Shown here: in pieces, positions 44,590 to 55,800 of the stretch
Layout: each line of letters starts with the position of its first letter
Numbering within the stretch: the first letter of the stretch is position 1
NCBI GenBank assembly: GCA_029204225.1
Contig: CM055109.1
Coordinates: 27,592,861-27,656,860, forward strand
Reading direction: 5' to 3'
Length of the DNA stretch: 64,000 bases
DNA from: Diphasiastrum complanatum
Taxonomy: Eukaryota > Streptophyta > Lycopodiopsida > Lycopodiales > Lycopodiaceae
Program-made: the position numbers and the translations under genes
The notes under the pieces: generated by a model
The model's input: only the letters and a program-made list of their open reading frames with translations
What the model was told of the DNA's origin: nothing
Databases searched by the model: none

Positions 44590-45630
44590 ACGACACTCTT
44601 CCTCCCCTAAACTGCTTCGATCCTCATACGTGGAAATTAGGGGGATTCTTCTTTATGCTTTCAACCTCCTCAAGAATCATCATCCTCTGACCTTTCCATC
44701 TGATCAAGCACTTCGAGATAAAATGATTTCTCAATTGTTATCTTTGGTTCTGAGTACTTTTTCAGGTTCCAAATATACACTAAACGGTAAATCTTCCAAT
44801 TGAGTTAGATCTTCTTCACATCCAAGCGTATCACCTCCATGTAAACTAAATTTTAATCAACTTACATCAAATATTGGGTGAGCAGTGGACTTGCTTTGAA
44901 AATTGAGTTTGTAAGCTAAAGAACCATTTTGTTTTTAAATCCGAAATGGTCCACAATACCTCGTAGACAATTTCTAATGCTTCCCTGTAAACTTCTAGAA
45001 TCTTTTGGAAAGGTTTAACCAATCATCAATTTTAGAATCTTTGGGAGATCTCTTAAGATTAGCATAATGCTTAGCCTTGTCTTCAGCACTGCAAATACTC
45101 CCATGAGCTAATTGGAGCATTTCTTGCTCCACATTAATTGGAGATCTAAATTGAAGACCGTACATAAGCATAAACGAACTATAACCTATAGCAAATTGTT
45201 CTCTACTATTGTAAAAACTCTATCAAAAAAAGGTAACCTTTCCAAGAAATTGCCTGTGAGAAACAGACATCCTCAACATATCCTCCACAGTCTAATTACT
45301 TCTTTCGGTCTGTCCATTTGATTTAGGATGATCAGTAGAACTAAAAGTTAAAGAGGTTCCAAGTTTATGGAAAACTACAAACCAGAAGTGACCTATGAAC
45401 GCCAACAATATACTTGGCAGTCCATTTCTCCTGAATAATCTTTCAACAAAGATTTGGGCCAAGTCCGAAGCCTTTTGCAGTTGGCTTAACCGAAATGAAT
45501 GCGATGTAGTAACTTAGCTAACCTATCCACAACCACCCAAATAGAATCACTTGCCTCGATTCTCACGACGTAAGATAAATTTGGACATACAATCTGTAAC
45601 ACGTGAGCCACAAAGGAATAAACTACTTCC
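44590..45630 (-). pseudogene. Ty3/gypsy integrase and chromodomain remnant
   Basis: Minus-strand pieces in changing frames: 'EASDSIWVVVDRLAKLLHRI' (first catalytic Asp, near 45540), 'LGTSLTFSSTDHPKSNGQTE' (with the catalytic Glu, near 45330), 'VEDMLRMSVSHRQFLGK', and a C-terminal 'YGPFRI'-like stretch near 44960. A chromodomain-like end follows ('KCLIRWKGQ', 'VESIKKNPPNFH', near 44640-44700). Numerous stops. No LTR was found beside it. Confidence 0.7.
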
Positions 45631-46780
45631 AAAATTGCAAGCATTAGTACCTAAAACTTATCTGCATAGTCAGCACTTCAAAACATATTGTTGCACAAAC
45701 AAACTCAAGAACTATTATTGGATAGAAATCTTACTGAGATTGATGCAACTAGAGGATCTTCCTTCTCCACATCACTCGAACTTTCGTCGACCTGTGGAGA
45801 TAAAATTCTCTGTTGACCTTCCTACAAAGAGATCGAACGGTCAAGCATTCAAGAGAGACCAAGAGTACATAAAACACCAAACATGAAGTGGAGTTGTAAA
45901 ATAGCCAAGACATTAGCAGTACTAAAAATCCACCTTCAAATTTGCCACACACAACAAAAAAGTGTCGTTCCAAAGAACCGAAACTTATTCAAGCACATTC
46001 CAAAAACATCCACAACCACATAAAAAAGGTATAGGATCTACTATTTTCTTCAAAACAAAAATAGATGAGAAAGCATTCAAATAAAGTAGTAATATATACG
46101 CACTAGTACCTTGATCTTCTGCAATAAGATTTGATAATTGTCTTGTCCCACATTGACTTCCACATTGCTCATGGGCATTGAAATTCTTCTCCATTCTTCG
46201 GCATGCGCACTTATTTCTATGCATCCTATGTCATCACCCTAGGTTGATGTTAAATCTAGGGTAGTACCCAACATGACAAAGGAAACGAGCAATCCTCAAC
46301 TTTATGGAATGAACTATCTCTTAGATCATCAACTCTATCATGCATAGCATAAACCAAATGCTGTGACATCCCTACTAAGCTTATCACCACCCAAGAATAG
46401 GTTAAGTCACCCAAAATATTTAAGCTTTTCCTACCTTTGTACAAAGACCAATGCGTAATGAAGACCAAATGTTGTTGCATCATGGTAACAAAGAATCGTG
46501 ATTTGAATCCCTCTAAACTGATCTGAATTGATTCAGGATTTATATTAAAAATTTAATTAACTTTTGTTTTTGGTTATTGTGACTGTGACTACATGCGACA
46601 TTTCCACTCACTTCATCAACACCCAAAAGTAGTTGCAGGTCAAACAAACATAGATCCACGTTACCCTTAGTATATTTTTTGATGCGGTCTCAGTTTCTGG
46701 AGAATGGGCCATGACCCTAAGTTATGCCTAGGATCGTCCACAAGCACGGCAGCATGGTGGCTGGGCGTAATGGCAAAATC
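45631..46780. other. No gene seen; one piece repeated at 53740
   Basis: A stretch near 46255-46340 (AGTACCCAACATGACAAAGG and following) has a diverged copy at about 53755-53850, inside a rhomboid intron. Otherwise nothing recognisable. Confidence 0.35.
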
Positions 46781-47225
46781 CTCATCTACTGCCCTACGTC
46801 ACTAGGCTAAATTTCATGGCAGAACCTTGCCTGTGTCCAGCTTGGCAGCCTGGCATGTATTGCCAGTTGTCATGAGGCTGAATTCCATAACCCCCCCCCC
46901 CCCAGCAAGCCTGGCAGGAATTGGGCACAGACTGTCAATTGCCTGTTGAATTCCATGGTAGAACCCTGCTTGTAGTAAGCTTGGCAACCTGTCATTTATC
47001 CCCGTTCCAAATTGGTTAGCTTGACATCCAAAGCTTCTTTGGTCCCAAGTTCGAGTCTCTCCTTCGAAACCAAGAAGCGTTTATCCCCATTTCATAATAG
47101 TAGCCACCATGGCAGGAACCAGTGCGGCCTATTATTTACTGCCCTGTGTCAGTGGGCTAAATTTCATCCCAAAATCCTGCGGGGTAGCCAGTCTGGCAGC
47201 CTGTCATTTATCTCCATGTGTCACA
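46781..47225. repeat. Diverged direct repeats
   Basis: Blocks at 46781-46870, 46951-47003 and 47130-47225 share ACTGCCCT...GGCTAAATTTCAT and TTGGCAGCCTGTCATTTATC words. A 13-C run lies at 46891..46903. The second tRNA-like retroposon sits between the last two blocks. Confidence 0.55.
47007..47079 (+). mobile_element. tRNA-like mini-retroposon, copy 2
   Basis: 73 bp between 12-bp direct repeats TTTATCCCCGTT (46995..47006) and TTTATCCCCATT (47080..47091). It shares TTGGTTAGCTTG, the TTCTTTGGTCC core and the CGAAACCAAGA end with the minus strand of 31803..31878, but lacks about ten bases of box A. A box B-like AGTTCGAGTCT is present. Confidence 0.7.
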
Positions 47226-47799
47226 AGCCTGACTACAAGCCAGGTTCTGCCAAGGAACCAGGGTAAAGGAAAACACCTATTATGCAACACATTATTTTTC
47301 CATGAAGAATTAGATGTAATATAGATTCTCTTATTTTTCTGTGAGGAAGTACAGAACTCATTTGATATAGGCTTTGATCTTTAGTGCTAGCTATGCTATT
47401 TAGTTCGGTTTTGAGAAAGCTGAAGCGATCAAATATAAATTCATCATATTTCTAGGAAGAAGCAAATAAAATGTGAATTTTGTATTTGTCTATGAGGAAA
47501 CTGGAACCTCCTTTGATCTTTAGTGCTAGGCTCTAGCCTTCATCATGACTTACTCTACACTTCACCTACTAAAAATTTAGTACGTCAATCTTTGTTCAAA
47601 TGTATAGAAGCCTTCAATAAGCTGTCAGTTGGTGAGGACTTCGTCTCCTTTCCTTGAGATGAGGAGTTCGGCTACAACCCGCAACACAAATAAGGACATA
47701 CTCCATATTTCGGAAACGTCAATCCCCATGAAACACTGAACTATACTATGCCACTTCTACCCACCCTCTGAATGCCCTCTAAAATCCGGAAGTATGTAG

Positions 47800-47860
47800 C
47801 AGGTCCCGTTGGTTTTTCCAGACCATGGGAACAGGTTCGATTCCACTAGTCTAAACCAAA
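47800..47860 (+). other. tRNA-like box B sequence
   Basis: GGTTCGATTCC at 47834..47844 is a perfect polymerase III box B, about 30 bases after a poor box A-like stretch. It is probably a decayed SINE; there is no tRNA fold. Confidence 0.3.
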
Positions 47861-48010
47861 GTAAATAGCTGGGCAAAATGCAGCACAAAATATAGAAAAT
47901 CTACACCAACCCCCAACTAGCAAGAAAAAAATGAAGAGTAGAAATTGGACACGCTGGCTCTAATTAGTCAAAGTGCATCCAATTGCTGGCATTTGATGTG
48001 TGTGTCTCAC

Positions 48011-48266
48011 CTACAATAGCAGCTGCCAGGATGGGCATGGCTACCTTAGCCGCCCCCTCCCTGCTCATGAAGAACTTGGCATTGGCAGCTGATTCCCCTC
48101 CCCCTCCACTGAAGTAGCAGCATAGAAGTGAGGATGGTTTTGGATTTGTGGGTAATCCACAAGCAATTGCTGAAGGAAATGGCAATGACATTGAACGCAT
48201 AGGCGAGGAGAGCAGAAGAAGAGGACTGTAATGTGCTGATAGAGCAGCAGCTGCAAAAGCCGCCAT
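48011..48266 (-). CDS. Possible first exon of a plastid-targeted protein
   Basis: The minus strand opens at ATG 48266..48264 and reads 85 codons to a good donor (G|GTGAGA, 48011/48010). The start 'MAAFAAAALSAHYSPLLLLS' followed by serine-, proline- and leucine-rich sequence has the low-acid, hydroxylated make-up of a chloroplast transit peptide; 'SREGAAKVAMPILAAAIVG' could begin a membrane span. An (AC)n run lies directly before the ATG. No second exon was recognised in the 700 bases below, and I do not know the family. It could also be a chance frame. Confidence 0.35.

Positions 48267-48270
<4 letters not shown>

Positions 48271-48308
<38 letters not shown>
48271..48308. repeat. (TG)n microsatellite
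   Basis: About 18 units, in the presumed 5' untranslated region of the exon at 48011..48266. Confidence 0.95.
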
Positions 48309-48317
<9 letters not shown>

Positions 48318-48429
48318 ACACAAGACTTCTTTTATTCCCTTGTGCTCAGGTGTCCTTTTTTTTTTTTTTTTTGGGACCACCTCCACACCATAATGTCCAT
48401 CCAATTTTCTCTTTCCTAGGAATCTGTCA

Positions 48430-48570
48430 TTCTATTTCCTCTCTCCCCTGGAATTCACTTTCTCTCTCCTCTCCCCTGGAATTCACTTTCTCTCTCCTCT
48501 CTCCCGTGGAATGCACGTTCTCTTTTCGATGGAATGCACGTTCTCTCTCTTCTCTCCGGTGGAATGTGCA
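48430..48570. repeat. Minisatellite, about 30-bp unit
   Basis: About five diverged copies of CTCTCCCCTGGAATTCACTT-type units; later copies read GTGGAATGCACGTTCTCT. Confidence 0.8.
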
Positions 48571-48654
48571 TGTGCTATGTGGCAGCCCGTCAGTGGCTGT
48601 CCACATCCACATTCCACCACAAACGTAAGAAAATTTGCAAAAAAAAAAAAAATG

Positions 48655-48740
48655 GTCCACCCAGCCCTTGCCCGAGGGCCCCGCCCTCGGGCAAGGGCCC
48701 TCCCAGCAAGGAAGGCCCTCAGGCAGGGCCTTCCCCCCCA
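48655..48740. repeat. GC-rich hairpin element, copy 1
   Basis: A perfect 16-bp inverted repeat, GCCCTTGCCCGAGGGC (48664..48679) with its complement at 48683..48698 and a 3-base spacer, is followed by a stretch shared with 49316..49369. Confidence 0.7.
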
Positions 48741-49256
48741 CGTACATGTTTACAAGAGAGCAGTAGCATCTAAGGAATCCATTAGTTGGTAGGACAAACC
48801 ATAAGTCACTTATCATTGGGAGCCATATTGCATTCCATCCAGTGTTACAGGGAAACCTTTTTGAGGTTTCCTTCCAAAAACCGATATGTGAAAGAGTTCT
48901 CCGGGCTCTATTCAGTGACAAGCTCTTACTCGCTGGTTTTTCCCTATAAAACCCAAGATTTATGACACAAAAAATCCTATACAATTTTTTCCATGCTGGT
49001 TTTTGGGAAAAGATGTCGGTTTCATTCTTGGACTATGCCGGCTTTCCCGAACACTGATTCCCTCCAATGTTTTTTGCTTGATCGTAATGCCAAGTCTTCA
49101 ATTTTCCTTTGTGTTTTTTATGCACCTCCAGAGGTGGAATTTGATTGCATCATGTGAAAAATGCTCATATTTCCATAATTCTGATTCTTGACTAAACAAA
49201 TCACCAATTCTGTGCAGAATCAGGAAAGAAAAAAATTTCAAACAAGTCATTACGCA

Positions 49257-49369
49257 GGGGAAGGCCCATGCTCCTCGGGCCTTTCGTGCAGGTCTGGCCC
49301 TGCCCTTGGGCTCTCGCCCTCGGGCAAGGGCCCTCCCAGCACGAAGGCCCTCCGGGCAAGGCCTTCCCC
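49257..49369. mobile_element. GC-rich hairpin element, copy 2, with terminal inverted repeats
   Basis: 113 bp starting GGGGAAGGCC and ending GGCCTTCCCC, with internal palindromic words. Its right half matches copy 1 at 48683..48737. This looks like a MITE-type element; the target duplication is unclear. Confidence 0.5.
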
Positions 49370-50170
49370 CCCACATTATCACACAACCCCTATGTGATCC
49401 TAATTATTAGATATAAACCCCTATGTCCGTACCCAGGAAGTAGTCGCATTGTTAGAGTTTCAATCCACCATATTGAGTATTTGCCAAGGTAGCATGCTAG
49501 CCATCTATTGCATGTCTATATAGTGGTATGTCACACATGACAACACATTGGGGCTCTTAAGATATTAGGATTTTCCAAAATATCATAAAAAAATTCCGCA
49601 AACTTATTAGATAACTATTATATTTCGACAAAATGTAAAGGGAATGCGTCAAAGCTAAATCTAGTGACCCCTAGCATTAAAGAAGTTAACTTTCTGAAAA
49701 TCTAGTGCAGTATGGAGATCACCATAGCTACACACCACACGAAAAGTGTACATATAGGAAACTCAAACTGCATGTGTCCTAAAACTGGCCTACCACCTGC
49801 CAACTAGGGTCAGGCCCAATATGGCCAAATTCGACCAACAAACTCAAGACCTGCCCTTGAGTATAGCAAGTACTGTGAATAACATTGTACATGCTAATTT
49901 TTCCTACATGTGTGTGGCTACTCTGCTAACCCAAGTAGCTAGCTACGGGACAAGTGCCTGACTGATAAGTCAATGATGGGTCACGTCCCGATCACAACTG
50001 AATATAGCATGTACACTAATTACAGTATCACGTTTGAAGTTTATAAAATATATAGCAGATTAACCCTGATTTCTAACTCTCTTCCTTAAGCTTAAATGTG
50101 ATATGAGTAAAAAAACTGTAGCAACGTCTGGAGTGTCCAAAAGATGTTATTCATTCCCTGCTACTCTAGC
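49370..50170. other. No gene seen
   Basis: AT-rich intergenic sequence. Confidence 0.4.
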
Positions 50171-51336
50171 CTTATGAAATGAAAATGATTCATAACTAAG
50201 TAATGTATCACAAGTCCTATCACTTTTTGTCTTATTAGCCTGCAAGCAATGCAACAAATTCATTGTGTACTTCAAATCACTCATAATACCATGAACAAAA
50301 AAGTGTATATAAATAAGCGAAGAGGACACTACGAACAAAACACATCCGCTTTAAAGACTTTGAACATCAAGATTCACACCTATTACATGTAATTTAATTT
50401 GTTGTTGTTTCCTACGAGTACATGGCCATATGACATTCATAATACAATATCTGACAAATGTGCCTTGTTCAATCATACCAATTTATGTTTTTGTAATAAT
50501 AGTTTTTTTAAAATCTAGAATCGATCTTTGTCTTTAATTTGATCAGAATAAAATATTGAATAAAAAGAAAAGTACTCTTGTCACTCTGATTCACTTTTTA
50601 GCCAATAAAAAATAAATTCTTGTTTCACATGCTAGATAGCTTCATTGCTTTGACATGATCTATAATCAAAATTAACTACTAATTTCTCAAAGAGAATTTT
50701 GGCTAGACATACATCCTCAACAAATGTCAATTAAGAACAATTTTGAGTATATAACAAAATCAATTCAAAAAATGTTCTTACAATTCAAAATCTAGTTGTG
50801 ATACTTTCCTTCAAAATTAGGTTTTGTTATGATTTAGATACTACTTATCAACATTGTATGTGCAAAAAGAAAAAGAGTGCAATCAAATTCTTTAAATTAG
50901 ATCACAACAAAATTCAATGTTCCCTTGCAGAATACTATAGCATTGAGTATATAAATTATTCATGATAGATGAAAAACACAACTCAATAGTAGACTCGTGA
51001 AATGAAAATGATTCATAAATAAGTAATGTATCCCAAATCCTATCACTTTCTATCTTATTAACCTTATTAAATGAAAATGATTCATACCTAAGCAATGTAC
51101 ACAACTCCTATCACTTTCTTGTCTCAATGTAGCAAATTCATTGTGCACTTCAAATCACTCATAATACCATCAACAAGAAAGTGTATATGAATAAGCGAAG
51201 AGGACACTAGGAACAAAACACATCCGCGTGAAAGACTTTGAACATCAAGATTCACACCTATTGCATGTAATTTGATATGATGTTATTTCCTACAAGCACA
51301 TGGCCATATGACATTCATAAAACAATATCAAACAGT
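50171..51336. repeat. Direct repeat of about 280 bp, two copies plus a 65-bp partial copy
   Basis: The block 50171-50455 (GAAATGAAAATGATTCATAA ... ACATGGCCATATGACATTC) returns at 51063-51336 with scattered changes. Its first 65 bases also occur at 50999-51062, directly before the second copy. The unit is non-coding. Confidence 0.8.
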
Positions 51337-51633
51337 TGTGCCCTGGCCTAGTACTTACAAATATACAATGTACTTGAAATCATTGACAACACATTACCAT
51401 AATGGGACACGAATATCATCCTGCGACCTCACGAACATGTCATAATGTTGATTTTAGAATTTGTGTAATATATACATGTAATGGCATGCAATGTCATGCA
51501 TTTCTCAACTTTGCAACTTTTTCACCACTTTCTATAACTTGATCAGATTTGCAAGTGTTTTTGATGGCATTCATTGAATTTTCAGATTTGCAATTGTTAT
51601 GCAAGTATAGATTTTTGCAGCAGATTAAAAGCA

Positions 51634-51637
<4 letters not shown>

Positions 51638-51704
<67 letters not shown>
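51638..51704. repeat. (CT)n microsatellite
   Basis: About 33 uninterrupted CT units. Confidence 0.97.
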
Positions 51705-51707
<3 letters not shown>

Positions 51708-52885
51708 GTGAGTGAAATGCAATTCGTTACCCTACCCATTTAATCAAAAACATTTGTAGGCAAGTACCATACGTAGGCCAATCGTGTAGCCTAATCACCT
51801 ACCTTTGTGCATGGCATTGCCAATGGCTTGCTTGGTGATCCTAGCAATTTGATGGTAGACACTTGTCCAAAGTTCAAACCATCAAATTCTCTTGGTCATT
51901 TGGCCCTTTGATCCCTCAATTTGATGGCCTGATAATACCACTATTCTACTATAATCAAGAAAGTTTTGACTAATCATCCAACTAATGGAGGTACCCACTT
52001 GTGACTCATTCTCCCATCTTCTTCACACATAGAACTATAATGACTAATAAATATTGATCAATAAGATTTAGTTACTAGAGCTAACAACACATGCACTGAA
52101 TGTAGGCCATGCTTAACTCTTCTTGGCCCTAGAATAAGTTCAAATTGCATATACCAAGTCATTAGGTTCAAGTAACTATCAAAAGATGCATGTTTTCAAA
52201 CAAAGTGGAGAACTTTTTAACTCATGAAACAATTCCACAAAGTCAAGTGTTTTATTGTATGCAATTTCTCCCAATCTATCTAGGTCACTACTTGCACTTG
52301 AAAATCGTTGACCATTATGTGAGTTTACCATACGTGAAAATATACCATGATAGTCACATCACACTCTTGATGGTGTTTAACCTTTTCTATTTATCTCAAC
52401 AAAGTAATTAGTTATACATAAGAGAGATAACAAATGTATAAACACATTGAAGATGATTGACAATACGTTGTTGTCTTTCACATTCCAAGCATGCTTGATA
52501 TTTTAAATATATATAAGTTAAATTGGTGTATACACTAACTAGACATAATCTCAATTACAAAAAACTACAAGGAGATATCACTGACCATTTTCTTTCTTCT
52601 CAATCTTTCCAATTTCCAATTAAAAAATATCATAAAATCTTCAACTCCACTTGAAGTTCCTTTTGTTGTGAGAATCTTTTCTCTCAAAATAACATGGAAA
52701 TACCTTTGATCATGTTAGATGTACATGGATGAAGGATATTTTGAGCTAGCAAGTTGTTGTGTAGCGATGGAAATGCCACAGTCATGTATGGGTCGACAAA
52801 TGTCTTATTTTGTCATAGAATCAATAGTACACCTCCAAATATATCGGCCAAATATAAAGCTTTCTATACACAATCATAAGCTTTC
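51705..52885. other. 3' flank of the rhomboid gene, no other gene seen
   Basis: AT-rich. The part next to 52885 should be the 3' untranslated region of the minus-strand rhomboid gene. Confidence 0.45.
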
Positions 52886-55800
52886 CTAATCATATTTTTT
52901 CCTCTTCCTCCCTTGTAGCACATAGGAGATCGGTGGTCGATCAACCAAAAGCTTTCTCCTTCCTCCTTGCGTTTCAAATGCAAAAGCAGGTCCTACCAAC
53001 CAAGCTACAACACTGCCTCCAAGCAATCCACCCACCTAATTGAAAGATTTGAAGTATACAAGATGATCAAAGAATCTCTTGGACAACATACAAAGTGGCT
53101 CAAGCACGTGAAACATAACCATTGGAGAAAAATAGAATTATAATTTTATTTAATAAAAAATTTCAAGATTCTCAACAATCCAATAAGCCAATAGTGCAAA
53201 ATATAAGTTTCATGTTACTTTAACCACATCTCTTAGTTGGAGGTCTCAAATGCTTCAATATGTAGTCCATTTTCATACTCCCATATAGCAATAGTAAAAG
53301 CATACTTACATGCCCCCAATTATCAACACCGTCTGTCACAAGCCCAAATACCTGGATCAACCAACAAGTATAACTAATTAGCAACTATCCCAACATGACT
53401 GCATAATTTTGTGTTCTTAAGAGAATTTTTCTTTTTAAGGGACTATCTTTAGCGTACACTTGACAATAGTAGAAAATGAGAATGATATTAAGGATATATT
53501 CTATATTGGGCAAAAAAGCTTGGATGTGGATCAACTTGAGTCAAAAAAATTTGTTAAACCCTAAAGTCTTAAACACAATGGAGGCCTAAAATGCAAGATT
53601 TTACAAAGAGTCTACTAGTTATTGTCAAAATAAAGGAAGGTTGAAGGACAAAATCCACCACAAAAGATAGCACAAACCAGCTGGCCACAAGATCTCAAAT
53701 GAAAACTTCATGCTTACTTATATGGTAGAAAATATGTTGATGTTACATCCAGGATAGTACCAGACATAACAAAGGCTACGTGCAATCAACCTTAAAGAGT
53801 CCGCCCACAACGTCTCAAGCCATCAACTTCATCATTGCACAGACCAGAATTATCAGCAAAATATCATATTATAACACAAATAGAGAGGAGTAATGCAAAT
53901 ATATTGATATAAGTACTAAATGGATCCATACGTATTTATTGAATCTAAGCTAATAAATTTGACTAAGGTACTTGAGCTACTTGCGGTAACTCAACTTAGA
54001 GATACGCATCTCATCTTGCCTAGGCATATTCATGTTGAAACTAGAGTTAGTGTCTACCTCAAGAGACCCACTGATATCCAAAACATCAGGAAGTGAATTA
54101 CTAATACAAACTATGTTGTCGCAACAAAGAGATACAGCGGCAACCGTATCACCAAGTTTCCCAGATAGATATGGTAGTAAATATCACAAGAGAAAAACAA
54201 AAAAACTAAGTGAACCTAATATACCAAGATAGGGGTGACACAAAGTATGCTAACATAACTAAGTAGCAGAGGTGAAGCATGAATGCCAAATAATATTCCA
54301 AGCCATCCGCATAGCCCATGATGCCCAAAATGGTAGACAATACTCAGCTCAAAGCATCCTATTTTTTGACATCTATCTTCTCCTACTTTTCCTTCTAAAA
54401 TTCACATGACAATCTTGCTACAATTTCATGCTTGCGATGTTGATTTTTAGTAAAATTCAGTTATCCTTCCTACTCTCTTTTATCTAAGATTGTTAGATTG
54501 AGGCTTGGACGGCCATGAGCTTCCACTTTGATTAGAATTCTTGTTGTTCTTTCAATTGAACATGTTCAAAAGTAAGGTTAGACTGTTGAGGACAGATTCT
54601 CACAGAATTCTAGTTAAAAATTTTGAGTGCATGTGTATGTCTCTGCCTTTTCTCTATCATGATGATGCTTGGGATGTTACATGCAATCACACATGCATAG
54701 GCCTGGCACCCTATATTTCTACTTGCTTATGGATGAAACCCTATACGCCATGTATGCATATGCGTGATTCCTAGGGTTCCCGCAGGCATACACATGGCAA
54801 TCATTGGAAACTGCTTACTGTCAAGCGACTGAACATGATTTCAGCCCCAATCAATCCAACAGACTGACACAACCATTCCACTGCTTCTTTTGCTAACTTT
54901 TGCAAAAGTATTTGCCATTGAAAAACATTTGTACAATTTTGCTTTTGATTTGAAAATGTAGATTTAGCAAGTTGCAGCATGCATCTTTCCAATCAAATTT
55001 GAAAACAAAATCCAGCCGATAAACTTGCCAAAACTACTTATCAATTGCTAGCCAACTCCCTATTTGCACCATCTTTTCTTCGAGTTCCAGCCATTCTTCA
55101 ACGTGCTATTCACGACCTGCTGTAGTTATGATGCATGAACAAGATGAACACACACAGAATCAGGCAACACAAAGCTAATCAATGTCCACATTACAATCTC
55201 AAGCTAAGATTGCTATACAATCAACAATAGTGCAGGCCATCCTACAAAAGGAACACTGCGAGAGCCTCTTCTACAAAAATTCTCACATGCATAAGGGTCT
55301 CCTACAAAAAATCTCACAGAACCAGAATCATCAACTGTGGAATGACTAATAAAGATTTGCTGGAAATATTCCATTCAGGCAGGAGCACGGACTCTAAGGC
55401 TACACTACATGTGCCCTATTTGAAGGCCCCATGTGGCATTAACACTATTATTCAAAATTCAAAGTTAAGGCCCCAAATGACCCAGCTGAGACAATGAACT
55501 AATACCTAGGTGAAATGTAAATAATAGGTCCCCAAAATGTCTATACTGAACATCCTATTTAAATATGCATGACCAATACTGAAAATTTGTACTTTCTAAA
55601 GCAGACTCTAGCTTGAGCTTGTCTTCTTCTGGTTCTCTCGGCCATTAACTTCTCCTTTCAAACCCAAATCCTCTAAAAACTTCTCTTTGGAGATCGATTT
55701 TCTTCATATGTGCTGCCACAAGTCATCTTCCAGCCATACATTGTTGTCCTTGGCATCAAATTCCTTTCACAAAATTGCTATAATCATTCCTTTCTAACCA

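Noticed and set aside
48427-48984. 185-codon minus-strand open frame
   Set aside because: It runs through a minisatellite, a poly-A run and a GC-rich hairpin element. The composition follows from the repeats, and no domain is visible.
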